In this document: piece by piece, positions 1 to 7,861 of the stretch | How the letters are laid out: every line of letters begins with the position of its first letter | How positions within the stretch are numbered: the first letter of the stretch is position 1 | DNA from: Bacteroidales bacterium | GTDB taxonomy: Bacteria; Bacteroidota; Bacteroidia; Bacteroidales; UBA6680 | Length of the DNA: 64,000 nucleotides | Assembly: GCA_025210735.1 (NCBI GenBank) | Contig: JAOARD010000009.1 | Location: forward strand, 62,001 to 126,000 | Direction: 5' to 3' | Made by a program: the position numbers and the translations under genes | Notes under the pieces: generated by a model | The model's input: only the letters and a program-made list of their open reading frames with translations | Databases searched by the model: none | What the model was told of the DNA's origin: nothing

Positions 1-411
1 TGTGACGGACGAAAGCTTAATGTGATAGACTATCCTGAACTATTTGCAGTTTTGGGTTATCTCTATGGCGGAAGCGATGGCGAGTTTAACATACCTGATC
101 TTAGAGGAATGTTCCTGCGCGGAATAGGAACAGATGAGGCAAGCACAGAGAGTAGAGAAAAAGCCCCTGGGGGTAAAGATAACCAAATAGGTTCTGTGCA
201 ACAGTGTGCTATGCAAAAGCATAAACACCAATACAAGAAACCTGTTGGTGTAATGCCCGGTAAAAGCGGATCTGCATTTGCATCAACTCAGGACGATCTT
301 ACCTCTGATCCCACAGACAACTTAAAGAGTGTTCCCGGAAAAATAAAAGTCAGCGATTATGAGACCAGACCTGTTAATATGTTTGTAAACTACATAATAA
401 AGTATCAATAG
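1..411 (+). CDS. phage tail collar domain protein, 5' end outside window
   Basis: The reading frame is open to the left edge, so the true start lies outside. The frame reads CDGRKLNVIDYPELFAVLG and then YGG...FNIPDLRGMFLRGIG, which is the pattern of the phage tail collar family (CDG..., YP.LF..LG..YGG, F.LPDLRGRF.RG). The end, RPVNMFVNYIIKYQ, also matches the usual C-terminus of these proteins. Members are found in phage tail fibres, phage-tail-like particles and surface adhesins. No other phage gene is visible, so which of these applies cannot be decided here. A GTG at 22 could be read as a start, but the CDG motif upstream of it argues that the gene continues leftward. Glycosyltransferase genes follow 59 nt downstream on the same strand and may be linked to it. 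Confidence 0.75.
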   Translation, partial: CDGRKLNVIDYPELFAVLGYLYGGSDGEFNIPDLRGMFLRGIGTDEASTESREKAPGGKDNQIGSVQQCAMQKHKHQYKKPVGVMPGKSGSAFASTQDDLTSDPTDNLKSVPGKIKVSDYETRPVNMFVNYIIKYQ

Positions 412-470
412 GTTATTGCACTCTGATTAACAAAAACTGATTTGTAAACAACTAACAATTAATACCGAAT

Positions 471-1961
471 ATGTCAGCTATAAAACTGAAAAACATCTTT
501 AAAAAGAGAGATTCTGAAAATAATAACGCAAAGCCCATTTATACTCATAAACCTATGGTAAGTTGTATAATGCCAACACATAACAGACCTGATTTTCTGG
601 CTCAGGCGATTCTGTATTTTAACAGACAAGATTACCCTGATAAAGAGCTTATTATTGTGTTTAACAATATAGAGGATCTTCCTCCGGGCTATCAGGCATA
701 TGATAACATAAAACTTGTACAGTCTGCAAATAGCTACTCAATTGGCGAAAAGAGAAACATTGCCTGTAACCTTGCCGATGGCGATATAATTGTACAATGG
801 GATGATGACGATTGGTATGCTGCCGACAGAATATCTAAGCAGGTTAAACCAATTATAGATGGAGAGTGTGATATAACGGCACTATACAATACCCTGTTTT
901 TTGTTCCAGGTAAAAAAACATTCTGGCACTGTACACCAGATCTGTTTGCCCACATGTGTTCGCATGGTGTTCTTGGCGGAACATTGGCATACAGAAAAGA
1001 TCTGTTGTCTGAAACATGCAGATATCCTGATACATCGTTAAGAGAGGATGCAGAACTGCTTGAGAATATGATAAACCGTGGGGCTCGTCTGTTAAAAATA
1101 GATGGCTATAATATGTTTGTCTATGTAAGACACAATATGAACAGCTGGCAATTCAAATCAGGTAAATTCCTTAAACCAAACCACTGGAGCAAGGCTGATA
1201 CCCCAGACTATATAATACCTGATATAGAGTTTTACACAGACATTTATGAAAACTCTGTAGATGACGAGATTGAGGAACATGCAGATAATCAGATAAAGGT
1301 AAGTTGCATAATGCCAACTGCAAACCGACGACAATTTGTATCAAGAGCCATAAAGAGTTTTATAAATCAGAGTTATAAAAACAGAGAGCTTTTTATTATT
1401 GATGATGGAGAGGAGTCTGTAGCTGATATTATTCCGGTTAATGACAATAGGATAAAATATATGCGACTCACAAGAAAACTTACTATTGGGAAAAAACGTA
1501 ACCTTGCCTGCGATAAATCTGATGGAGATATAATTATTCACTGGGACGATGACGACTGGTACTCATCAGACTGGATAGAATTTCAGGTAAATAGTCTGTT
1601 AACAACAAATGCTGATGTAACAGGTCTCAGTAATCCGTACTTCTATCAGCCCGATACAGATAAATCGTGGCAATATATATATCCTGATCAGGATATGCCA
1701 TGGGTTCACGGAGCAACATTGTGTTATACCAGACAGCTCTGGAAACGAAACCCCTTTCCGGAGATGAATATTGGTGAAGATGTACGTTTCTTGTGGAGCA
1801 CATGTCCCAAAAAAATTGTACCACATACCCGTACTAACCACTATATAGGTCTTATTCATAAAGACAATACATCGCCAAAGCACGTAACAGACAGACGATG
1901 GAACAGTATTGATACAGCTATAATAATTAACAACACAGGAGTTGATGTTAGTAAGCTGTAG
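471..1961 (+). CDS. tandem-domain family 2 glycosyltransferase
   Basis: This 496-residue protein contains two complete GT-A/GT2 modules. The first (about residues 28-250) starts VSCIMPTHNRPDFL and has the acidic nucleotide-sugar/metal-binding run DDDDW at 111-115. The second (about 276-490) starts VSCIMPTANRRQF and has DDDDW at 359-363. The two modules are clearly similar to each other (GEKRNIAC...DGDIIVQW against GKKRNLAC...DGDIIIHW), pointing to internal duplication and fusion. There is no signal peptide or membrane segment, so it is probably a cytosolic enzyme. Donor and acceptor cannot be read from the sequence. It lies between the tail-collar gene and a GT32-like gene on the same strand with short gaps, so co-transcription is likely. 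Confidence 0.85.
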   Translation: MSAIKLKNIFKKRDSENNNAKPIYTHKPMVSCIMPTHNRPDFLAQAILYFNRQDYPDKELIIVFNNIEDLPPGYQAYDNIKLVQSANSYSIGEKRNIACNLADGDIIVQWDDDDWYAADRISKQVKPIIDGECDITALYNTLFFVPGKKTFWHCTPDLFAHMCSHGVLGGTLAYRKDLLSETCRYPDTSLREDAELLENMINRGARLLKIDGYNMFVYVRHNMNSWQFKSGKFLKPNHWSKADTPDYIIPDIEFYTDIYENSVDDEIEEHADNQIKVSCIMPTANRRQFVSRAIKSFINQSYKNRELFIIDDGEESVADIIPVNDNRIKYMRLTRKLTIGKKRNLACDKSDGDIIIHWDDDDWYSSDWIEFQVNSLLTTNADVTGLSNPYFYQPDTDKSWQYIYPDQDMPWVHGATLCYTRQLWKRNPFPEMNIGEDVRFLWSTCPKKIVPHTRTNHYIGLIHKDNTSPKHVTDRRWNSIDTAIIINNTGVDVSKL

Positions 1962-2006
1962 GTATTATATAATGCCAGAAATAATGCATAAACCAATTTT
2001 ACAAAA

Positions 2007-2798
2007 ATGAGAAATAGGCTACTATCACTTATAAACAGCAAACGCACAATAGTTATATCAGATGTAGGATTACCATATTGTATATCTGTTAACGATCCTG
2101 TTAGTAACGACATTAAAAGTATGGCTAATGCATACTTCTATAGCAAACCACAGCAGATACCACGCATAATACATCAGGTATGGATAGGACCAAACAAACC
2201 ACCATGGCAATGGATTGATACATTTCGGAAAAAATTTATAGAGAGACACCCAAACTGGAAATATGTATTGTGGCGCGAAGAGGATATAGATAAGCTAAAC
2301 CTTGTAAACAGAACGTTGTATGACAGAGAGACAGCGCTTAGCGGAAAGGTTAATATTCTGCGTTATGAACTTCTGTACCAGTTTGGTGGCATATATATTG
2401 ATGCCGACAGCGAGTGGATAAACAATAAACCACTTGATGACCTGCTTGAGCAGACCAATCTGACAGGAATATTTGCCGGACGCGAGGACGACAATATGAT
2501 TGCAAATGGTGTAATAGGATGTTCACAGTATAATCCGCTTATGCTGTATACAATTAAACTGCTTAGCGATACATTTACCGAGAACAGAATAATAAATAAG
2601 CACCCAACATGGATAAGTAGTGGACCACGGTTTTTCTCAGAGACTCTTATGGATAAGGGTATTACAATATTTCCGACATACTACTTCTATCCGGTAAGCT
2701 GGTGTACCGATGTAAGAGGTACAGACACCTCTATATTTCCCGATAGCTATATGATGCAGTATGGTTATAGTACAAATGGTTTAGGAGATAATCATTAA
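2007..2798 (+). CDS. GT32-like glycosyltransferase (OCH1/capsule type)
   Basis: The 263-residue protein has the features of DXD-containing glycosyltransferases of the GT32 type. These are IPRIIHQVWIG at 51-61, an acceptor-side region with NWKYVLWREEDID, and the metal-binding segment LRYELLYQFGGIYIDAD, with DAD at 132-134. The family transfers hexoses onto oligosaccharides or capsule precursors, but the specific sugar is not predictable. It follows the two-domain GT2 gene by 45 nt and is followed by a hairpin terminator, so it is probably the last gene of a transcript that includes the tail-collar gene. No membrane segment is seen. Confidence 0.8.
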   Translation: MRNRLLSLINSKRTIVISDVGLPYCISVNDPVSNDIKSMANAYFYSKPQQIPRIIHQVWIGPNKPPWQWIDTFRKKFIERHPNWKYVLWREEDIDKLNLVNRTLYDRETALSGKVNILRYELLYQFGGIYIDADSEWINNKPLDDLLEQTNLTGIFAGREDDNMIANGVIGCSQYNPLMLYTIKLLSDTFTENRIINKHPTWISSGPRFFSETLMDKGITIFPTYYFYPVSWCTDVRGTDTSIFPDSYMMQYGYSTNGLGDNH

Positions 2799-2875
2799 TA
2801 GTTTAGTTTCAGCTTAATAATACAATACCTATTGTAAGCATTGTAAAATCTCCGACCATTATAACTATTTTGTAC

Positions 2876-2911
2876 ACCGGTGCCTGTTTATTCAGGTACC
2901 GGTTCTGTTTT
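2876..2911 (+). terminator. hairpin terminator after the glycosyltransferase pair
   Basis: An 11-bp stem (2876-2886 with 2893-2903, one G.T pair) closes a 6-nt loop and is followed by a T-rich stretch. It lies 78 nt downstream of the GT32-like gene. Confidence 0.65.
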
Positions 2912-3304
2912 ATATACTCCACAATTATCTCTTATATATAAAATCACTTTATAGATATAACAGATCAATCAATATTATATATAGATAATCTCTGAGAATA
3001 TAATTATCATACTACCTTATAGGAAGATTAATAAATAAACAGATAAGATCACTTTTTATTATAGTACGATCAGATAGTGTGTAGTAAAATAATCTATCAG
3101 ATAATTATATATAGTTAATTTTAATGTTTGTATTATGATAAATTAATTAATAACAGTGTTATAATTACTATATATTCAGATATAATATAGTGCTAATTCA
3201 ATAAAATGGTAGTATTAAATATGGTCACAGAATAACTATTAACAGGCTGTTGATAACCATGTAAATGAGTTTGTTATCAGTTATTTGCAAATTGTATAAC
3301 TAAA
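2912..3304. other. AT-rich intergenic stretch without a gene
   Basis: Very AT-rich sequence with many short TATA and ATAAT runs and no credible coding frame. A weak 7-bp inverted repeat (TGATAAC at 3251, GTTATCA at 3273) lies close to the 3' end of the minus-strand gene and could be part of its terminator. A phrase related to the right part of the leader repeats (ATAAATAAACAGAT) occurs near 3031. Nothing else was recognised. Confidence 0.5.
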
Positions 3305-4060
3305 TCAGGAGATTATACTATTGTCTGTTCTCTTTGCTTTGTTTCTGTACCTTCTGTTTTTGGTTCTGAAATATTTGCTGTAGTACAAATTCTTATGCTC
3401 ATCATCGTGCCTGAAGGCAAATTGCCCAAATGTTCTTATATCATCAACCAATATTTTGAGCAGGGTTAATATTTTGTCTCTTATAACTTTGTTATGGTTG
3501 TCTTGACGTGTGCGCCAACTTGTTTTTGCATTTAACTTATACATTCTGGCAGACTCTTCAGATGCTCTGTTTAGCATACTTAAATCCATACCAATATCAA
3601 TAAGTTCTTTACTGTTTTCTCTGCCCAATACAGACAGATTCAACAAGCTTTGTGCTATTCCTGAGTATCTGGTTTGGGTTGTATTATATCTTATTTTCTT
3701 TAAAATATCAGGATTATCTCTATAGGCAAACTTCATAGTACTAATCAACTCTTTTCTGAATTCAAGAGCCTCATCCTTATAGTTGTTCCAGTTATCCTGT
3801 GCTTTGCGCCATTCAGATTTGTTTACCTCAAATATGCTCTGTGCAGCACGTAGTGCACAGGTATATCTTAACAGTTTATCAGTTTTGTCATGCTGCATGC
3901 CTATAGCTGTCAGTTTCTCAAAATCATCTTTACACAGAGTATACAGGTTTTTTGCCTCTTGCAGATATATACCTATTGGCATATTACACCACTTTATATC
4001 GTTATAATCAACACTGTTAATTTCGGGCAAAAGCTCTTCAAGATATTCGTTATCTGTCAT
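3305..4060 (-). CDS. hypothetical protein, helix-rich
   Basis: I do not recognise this 251-residue protein. It is rich in charged and aromatic residues and reads as mostly alpha-helical. It has no signal peptide, no membrane segment and no obvious catalytic motif. The segments DKLLRYTCALRAAQSIFEVN and SEWRKAQDNWNNYKDEALEFRK suggest amphipathic helices, and the C-terminus is strongly basic (RTKNRRYRNKAKR), which could bind nucleic acid or another acidic partner. It is the only minus-strand gene in the first 23 kb and stands alone, divergent from the lysozyme-like gene. Confidence 0.6.
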   Translation of the reverse strand: MTDNEYLEELLPEINSVDYNDIKWCNMPIGIYLQEAKNLYTLCKDDFEKLTAIGMQHDKTDKLLRYTCALRAAQSIFEVNKSEWRKAQDNWNNYKDEALEFRKELISTMKFAYRDNPDILKKIRYNTTQTRYSGIAQSLLNLSVLGRENSKELIDIGMDLSMLNRASEESARMYKLNAKTSWRTRQDNHNKVIRDKILTLLKILVDDIRTFGQFAFRHDDEHKNLYYSKYFRTKNRRYRNKAKRTDNSIIS

Positions 4061-4266
4061 AATAACCAGGGTTTTGTAAACAGATACATAAGTTACGGAA
4101 TATTATATAAAAAAGCCAACACTGTTTTTAAGAGTACAGACAACTGATGTATACATCGTTATTGAATAAACCGTTGTAAACCACCTGAAATATATGGCTA
4201 TGCTGCTATATCTTAGCAGTAAAGATTGTTGGTTTGAACATTGTATGAAACATACAACATAAAGAG

Positions 4267-4390
4267 ATATTAAAAGCAAACTCAGACATATGAGACGAAG
4301 CATGAGAAAGAGTTTTCATACATACGAGAATGACTAAAAATGCGAGTTCCATATGACATATTAAAAATAAATTCAGACATATGAAACGAA
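4267..4390 (+). repeat. 33-bp direct repeat pair in front of the lysozyme-like gene
   Basis: The segment 4267-4299 recurs at 4358-4390 with 29 of 33 bases identical, an offset of 91 nt. The second copy includes the start codon and first codons of the lysozyme-like gene (CATATGAAACGAA). The first copy has a matching but non-productive ATG (CATATGAGACGAA). This looks like local duplication of a leader-plus-start segment, with decay of the upstream copy. The 14-bp phrase ACGAAGCATGAGAA downstream of the first copy recurs before the gene at 5338. Confidence 0.65.
4330..4383 (+). promoter_or_regulatory. leader element, copy A: 8-codon frame and start-codon inverted repeat
   Basis: An 8-codon frame, MTKNASSI followed by TGA, occupies 4330-4356 and ends 24 nt before the lysozyme ATG. 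CATATG at 4350-4355 is complementary to CATATG at 4378-4383, which contains the start codon. The intervening 22 nt are A-rich. Copy B shows CATCTG/CAGATG at the same places, so both arms differ together. Outside the 6 bp, only TT/AA and G-C pairs around a C-A mismatch add to the stem, so stability is modest. Confidence 0.5.
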
Positions 4391-5127
4391 TACTACAGAT
4401 AATAGGAATACTAACACTTGTGTATGGATGCAGTGGTGAACAGACAGATTTCACATTGCCAAAAAGAGACACTCTGGTGAAAAAGAGAATGGTTGATAAC
4501 AGAAAAAATTATGTAATAGGTATTGATGTATCGCACTATCAGGGAGAGATAGATTGGGAAAAGGTTAGTAGTAAGGGTATTGATTTTGCCTATATAAAAG
4601 CAACAGAGGGGATAACAATTAAAGATGCCAGATGTATAACCAATTATATAGATGCAAAAAAGCAGGGTATTAATACCGGAATGTATCATTTCTTTATACC
4701 TGATGATGACCCAACAAAACAGGTAGAGAATTTTTTAGGAGTTATCCACAGCCTTAACCCCGGAGATCTGTATCCTGTTTTGGATCTTGAGCAGGAGTTT
4801 GTTAATAACCAAATAAGTAACCGGGATTATCAGCGTAATGTACTATTGTGGTTAACCACTGTAGAGAATAAGCTTGGTGTAAAACCTATAATATACTCTA
4901 ACTATAGCTTTGCTAAAGTAAACCTTTCTGATCATAGATTTTCTGATTACAGATTGTGGATATCAGAGTATGATGTTGATAAACCGGAACTCCCGCTTAT
5001 CTGGGAAGATAGTAGTTGGACATTATGGCAGATAACAGATAAAGGCTCTGTGAGAGGAATAGACGGTAATGTTGATATCTCGATATTTAATACTATAGAT
5101 TACAGTTTTAGCGAAATAGTATATTGA
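4381..5127 (+). CDS. GH25 lysozyme-like lipoprotein
   Basis: The N-terminus is a lipoprotein signal (hydrophobic run, then LVYGC with Cys17), so the mature protein is probably anchored in an envelope membrane. Residues 44-240 match glycosyl hydrolase family 25 (Chalaropsis-type N-acetylmuramidase). The matching features are GIDVSHYQGEIDW with Asp49, FAYIKATEG, GMYHFF, the catalytic pair in PVLDLEQ (Asp135, Glu137), PIIYSNY, LWISEYD, WTLWQITDKGSVRGIDGNVD. All acidic residues expected for activity are present. The 248-residue length is normal for a one-domain enzyme. It would cut the glycan strands of peptidoglycan, for remodelling or against competitors. No immunity gene is recognisable next to it. 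The start is fixed by the lipobox and the leader element. Confidence 0.88.
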   Translation: MKRILQIIGILTLVYGCSGEQTDFTLPKRDTLVKKRMVDNRKNYVIGIDVSHYQGEIDWEKVSSKGIDFAYIKATEGITIKDARCITNYIDAKKQGINTGMYHFFIPDDDPTKQVENFLGVIHSLNPGDLYPVLDLEQEFVNNQISNRDYQRNVLLWLTTVENKLGVKPIIYSNYSFAKVNLSDHRFSDYRLWISEYDVDKPELPLIWEDSSWTLWQITDKGSVRGIDGNVDISIFNTIDYSFSEIVY

Positions 5128-5286
5128 TTTGAACAATCGGTTTTTTGTCATTATTGATTTGTTTTTGGTTAATTGATGTTTTGAGTAGATGTCCGGTATA
5201 CAGGACTATAGCCAACAGTCATGTTGCCGGATACACTGCTTTTATCAGAGCTGACTAAACTAAGAACAGTTAAACGAAGCATGAGA

Positions 5287-5340
5287 ATGATTATTATGCG
5301 GAGTTCCATCTGACCATTAAAAGTAAAATATAAACAGATG
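5287..5340 (+). promoter_or_regulatory. leader element, copy B: 8-codon frame and start-codon inverted repeat
   Basis: The frame MIIMRSSI followed by TGA spans 5287-5313 (an in-frame ATG also exists at 5281). It ends 24 nt before the ATG of the next gene. CATCTG (5307-5312) is complementary to CAGATG (5335-5340), which contains that ATG, across a 22-nt A-rich loop. Spacing from CAT to ATG is 31 nt, as in copy A. Confidence 0.5.
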
Positions 5341-5682
5341 AATCAAAGAACAGTGGTGTGGTTTATAGTTTTGGTTGTATATATTATACTGCTTATATCA
5401 ATAGCATACATTGCATTCTGGCAGCAGGAGTTTAATGATCCGGACAAAACAATAAACGGATATATAGAACAGATAAAAGAGATTGAAGCTATTAATGGCA
5501 GCGATAAACTAAAGGAGGATATGGAAGATGGAATAATATCGTTTATGTCAAAAGCAAACGATTCATCTGGCGATCTGCAAGAGCTGGCATCGCAATCGTT
5601 TAATATTATTCTTGGTGCTCTACTGGCATTTCTGTCGGCATCAATTACAATGTTTATTAAATCAGATAAAAGTAAAGATTAA
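5338..5682 (+). CDS. small two-span membrane protein, unknown function
   Basis: A 114-residue protein not recognised as a family member. It has a hydrophobic segment at about residues 6-28 (VVWFIVLVVYIILLISIAYIAFW) split by no charge, and a second at about 88-107 before a basic tail (KSDKSKD). The 60-residue middle part is acidic and polar (INGSDKLKEDMEDGIISFM) and would lie on one side of the membrane with both termini on the other. The start codon lies inside the right arm of leader element B. A hairpin terminator follows about 130 nt after the stop, so it looks monocistronic. Confidence 0.6.
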   Translation: MNQRTVVWFIVLVVYIILLISIAYIAFWQQEFNDPDKTINGYIEQIKEIEAINGSDKLKEDMEDGIISFMSKANDSSGDLQELASQSFNIILGALLAFLSASITMFIKSDKSKD

Positions 5683-5808
5683 GAAACTGGTTATAAACAA
5701 ATAGTTCTCTTCTGTTTAGTATTAAATAAGTATCATCTGGCAATTCAGAATTATCAGTATTCTGAAATATAAGGTTGAGAAAAGATAAAATTGTCTCCAT
5801 AAATAAAC

Positions 5809-5846
5809 AAAAGGCGATGCAGGGTCTGACTCTGTGTTGCCTTTTT
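5809..5846 (+). terminator. long-stem hairpin terminator
   Basis: A 14-bp stem including three G.T pairs (5809-5822 with 5832-5845) closes a 9-nt loop and ends in a T run. It is placed to end the transcript of the small membrane protein. Confidence 0.7.
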
Positions 5847-5958
5847 CAATATTGGGAGTATATCCTGACATTATCAACCATATTATAAATAGCGATGAAA
5901 ACCCTTATAGATAAAGAGTAATAGTTGCTGATATTTGGTACTATAATTAGTTACAGAT

Positions 5959-6504
5959 ATGACAAGCAATAAGATAGAAGATTTCTGCTCACTAGTACCA
6001 ATTGGTATTGAACATCTGCGATTTGTACATGAGAATATGAATGATAACAGAATAGTTGATACATATCCTGTTACAATACCCTACTCTTCTGATGAGGCAG
6101 AACAGTATATTATTAATGAGATAAAACAGAGAGGTATAGGTAACAGATACGCATTTATAATAAAGTATAATGATGTTTTTGCAGGTCTGTGTGCCTTGTA
6201 TGATGTTGATAGAAATATGAAGAGTGCAAAATTATACTATTGGATTGCTGTTAAATTCTGGAATCGTGGTGTTGCTACAGAGGCTGTGAAAAAAATTAAA
6301 GATTATGCATTTAACTCTTTTAACATACAGCAGTTACAAACTGGTGTTTTAGTAAGAAACATAGCATCGGTAAATGTTCTGAAGAGGTGTGGATTTATTA
6401 TTGACAAAGAGATTGTTAACACCGGACAGTATCATGATAAGTTTATAGATCAGAGATTTTATGAGATGAGTACTTGTAAAGATTCTATATTAACATATAT
6501 GTAA
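5959..6504 (+). CDS. GNAT-family N-acetyltransferase (RimJ/RimL-like)
   Basis: The 181-residue protein matches the single-domain GNAT fold. It has AFIIKYNDVFAGLCALYDVDR (strands around motif D/A), the acyl-CoA pyrophosphate loop in FWNRGVATEAVKKIKDYAF, and the late segment VLVRNIASVNVLKRCGFIIDKEI, typical of RimJ/RimL-type enzymes (N.aS..vlek.GF). Substrate could be a protein N-terminus, an amino acid or a small amine. No neighbour narrows it. It has no signal peptide. It stands alone between two gaps. Confidence 0.8.
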   Translation: MTSNKIEDFCSLVPIGIEHLRFVHENMNDNRIVDTYPVTIPYSSDEAEQYIINEIKQRGIGNRYAFIIKYNDVFAGLCALYDVDRNMKSAKLYYWIAVKFWNRGVATEAVKKIKDYAFNSFNIQQLQTGVLVRNIASVNVLKRCGFIIDKEIVNTGQYHDKFIDQRFYEMSTCKDSILTYM

Positions 6505-6682
6505 TCATATTAAGGACTTTGGGTTTGTGTAAGTAGCGTTGTGACACCTGATATTGATACTCTGGTTTGCTATAACTGCAAGGAGGTTTTCCTGATATTA
6601 TTTAATTTAGTTTAAACCGGGTATCAATTGATAGTGTATTACTATTAAATAACTTATATTATTAATTCTTAAAACTTTTACT

Positions 6683-6892
6683 ATGTCGAAAATAAAGAAA
6701 AGAGATTTGGAGGATTATTTGGCTGAACATGATGGTAGTTTGGTAAAGTTAACTAACGGAAACTACGATTTAAGAGGACCAAATGGGTCAAGAAACATTG
6801 GTAAACCAGATTCTTCAAATAAATGGGCAAGTGCACAGCTTGTACGTGCATGGGGCGATGCAACAGGAATACCGAAACCTGATTGGTTATAA
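6683..6892 (+). CDS. small 69-residue hypothetical protein
   Basis: A compact soluble protein that I do not recognise: basic start (MSKIKKRDLEDYLAEHDG), a glycine/asparagine-rich middle (LTNGNYDLRGPNGSRNIG) and a tryptophan-containing end (SNKWASAQLVRAWGDATGIPKPDWL). There is no cysteine, membrane segment or signal peptide. The start at 6683 follows a long AT-rich stretch with stops in all frames. It stands alone with about 180 nt before it and 150 nt after it. Coding use resembles its neighbours, so it is probably a real gene. Confidence 0.5.
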   Translation: MSKIKKRDLEDYLAEHDGSLVKLTNGNYDLRGPNGSRNIGKPDSSNKWASAQLVRAWGDATGIPKPDWL

Positions 6893-6974
6893 ATTTATTG
6901 CAGATAGTTTATAACTATCTGCAAATTTGAATTGATATATAGGGGATTATACAATAATTGTTAATATGATCATC

Positions 6975-6982
6975 TAATTTTG
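6975..6982 (+). promoter_or_regulatory. candidate -7 box (TAATTTTG)
   Basis: An exact match to TAnnTTTG lies about 60 nt before the lipoprotein start at 7041. No convincing TTG/TTTG is seen at the proper distance upstream, so this is only a candidate. Confidence 0.3.
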
Positions 6983-7040
6983 ATTAAAAGTGTTTCAGCA
7001 AAGGTTATGTTATATATATTTACACCATAATTTAACAACT

Positions 7041-7598
7041 ATGAGGATTTTTAACCGGATATTGCTGATATCAGTTATACTATTAACAATTGCTGGCTGC
7101 GAGAAGAGAGATAATACTCATAGAAACAGTGTTGTTAATAACTGGTGTCTTAAATCGGTTGTGGGTAGTAACCTGAATAATGAGTGGTATCTGGTAGCAA
7201 ATATAGATTCTATAAAATGTATTGATGGTATTCCTGTTGGATACGTTAACACTGTAGCTGTTAATATAAACAACTATCTGCGTAACATATATGTATATAA
7301 CTCCTCATTTGAAGATTATACTGAGGGTTCTGTATGGAGTTTTACAGATACAGATATAAACATCAGCCGTAAAGCATCGGTATTTGGTAAGATAAGTTGT
7401 TCCGGTACAGTACCAATATATATAATCCCAAAAAATGTAGAACATGAGTTTGATTACAAATGGGATGCCTGTGACAGAGATATGGTAATTACCGATGGAG
7501 ATGATGTTCATAACTTCTATATTGTACAGGTGAGTGAGAATAAACTCTATATTGAAGACAAGGACAACAAAGTACTTCTCTTTTTTGACAAACTATAA
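7041..7598 (+). CDS. putative lipoprotein, unknown function
   Basis: The start at 7041 is chosen because it gives a clean lipoprotein signal (MRIFNRILLISVILLTIAGC) directly followed by charged residues. The longer frame from 6990 adds an unlikely non-hydrophobic leader. The mature part of about 165 residues reads like an antiparallel beta protein of the lipocalin-like type. It opens with VVNNWCLKSVVGSN and closes with the strand motif NKLYIEDKDNKVLLFFDKL, as in many Bacteroidota lipocalin-like lipoproteins. No catalytic motif is seen. It begins a group of three tightly spaced genes (5 nt, then 0 nt), all without recognised function. Confidence 0.6.
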   Translation: MRIFNRILLISVILLTIAGCEKRDNTHRNSVVNNWCLKSVVGSNLNNEWYLVANIDSIKCIDGIPVGYVNTVAVNINNYLRNIYVYNSSFEDYTEGSVWSFTDTDINISRKASVFGKISCSGTVPIYIIPKNVEHEFDYKWDACDRDMVITDGDDVHNFYIVQVSENKLYIEDKDNKVLLFFDKL

Positions 7599-7603
7599 TT
7601 TTT

Positions 7604-7861
7604 ATGGGAATAATCAGAAATGATAAATCTCCGTTTGAGGTTTATGAGAATCAGACACTGGGTGTTCTGGTTGCTATTGATAGATCTGACTGCAAACTTA
7701 TAAAGCAGTATTACAAAAAGTATAAAGGTAAAAACGACAAACCTTATGATAAGATAGATGGTTATGAATTTATTCTTGATGAGGAGGTTGACTCATTAAA
7801 GATAGACTTCACAACCAAAAAGCAATACCTGATAAAAGACCTTAGTAAGTTTAAGGGGTAG
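7604..7861 (+). CDS. small hypothetical protein (85 aa)
   Basis: A soluble, lysine-rich 85-residue protein with no signal peptide and no family I recognise. It contains alternating charged and hydrophobic stretches (GYEFILDEEVDSLKIDF, KKQYLIKDLSKFKG). The start is 5 nt after the lipoprotein stop, and the next gene begins immediately after its stop codon, so it is very likely translated in an operon with them. Confidence 0.5.
   Translation: MGIIRNDKSPFEVYENQTLGVLVAIDRSDCKLIKQYYKKYKGKNDKPYDKIDGYEFILDEEVDSLKIDFTTKKQYLIKDLSKFKG

Noticed and set aside
1..411. A prophage at the left edge
   Set aside because: Only one tail-collar-type protein is present; no integrase, capsid, terminase or lysis gene is seen. 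The GH25 protein at 4381 is a lipoprotein and not placed as a phage endolysin.
3251..3279. Terminator for the minus-strand gene ending at 3305
   Set aside because: The inverted repeat is only 7 bp with a 15-nt loop and no T tract, so it is not listed as a terminator.
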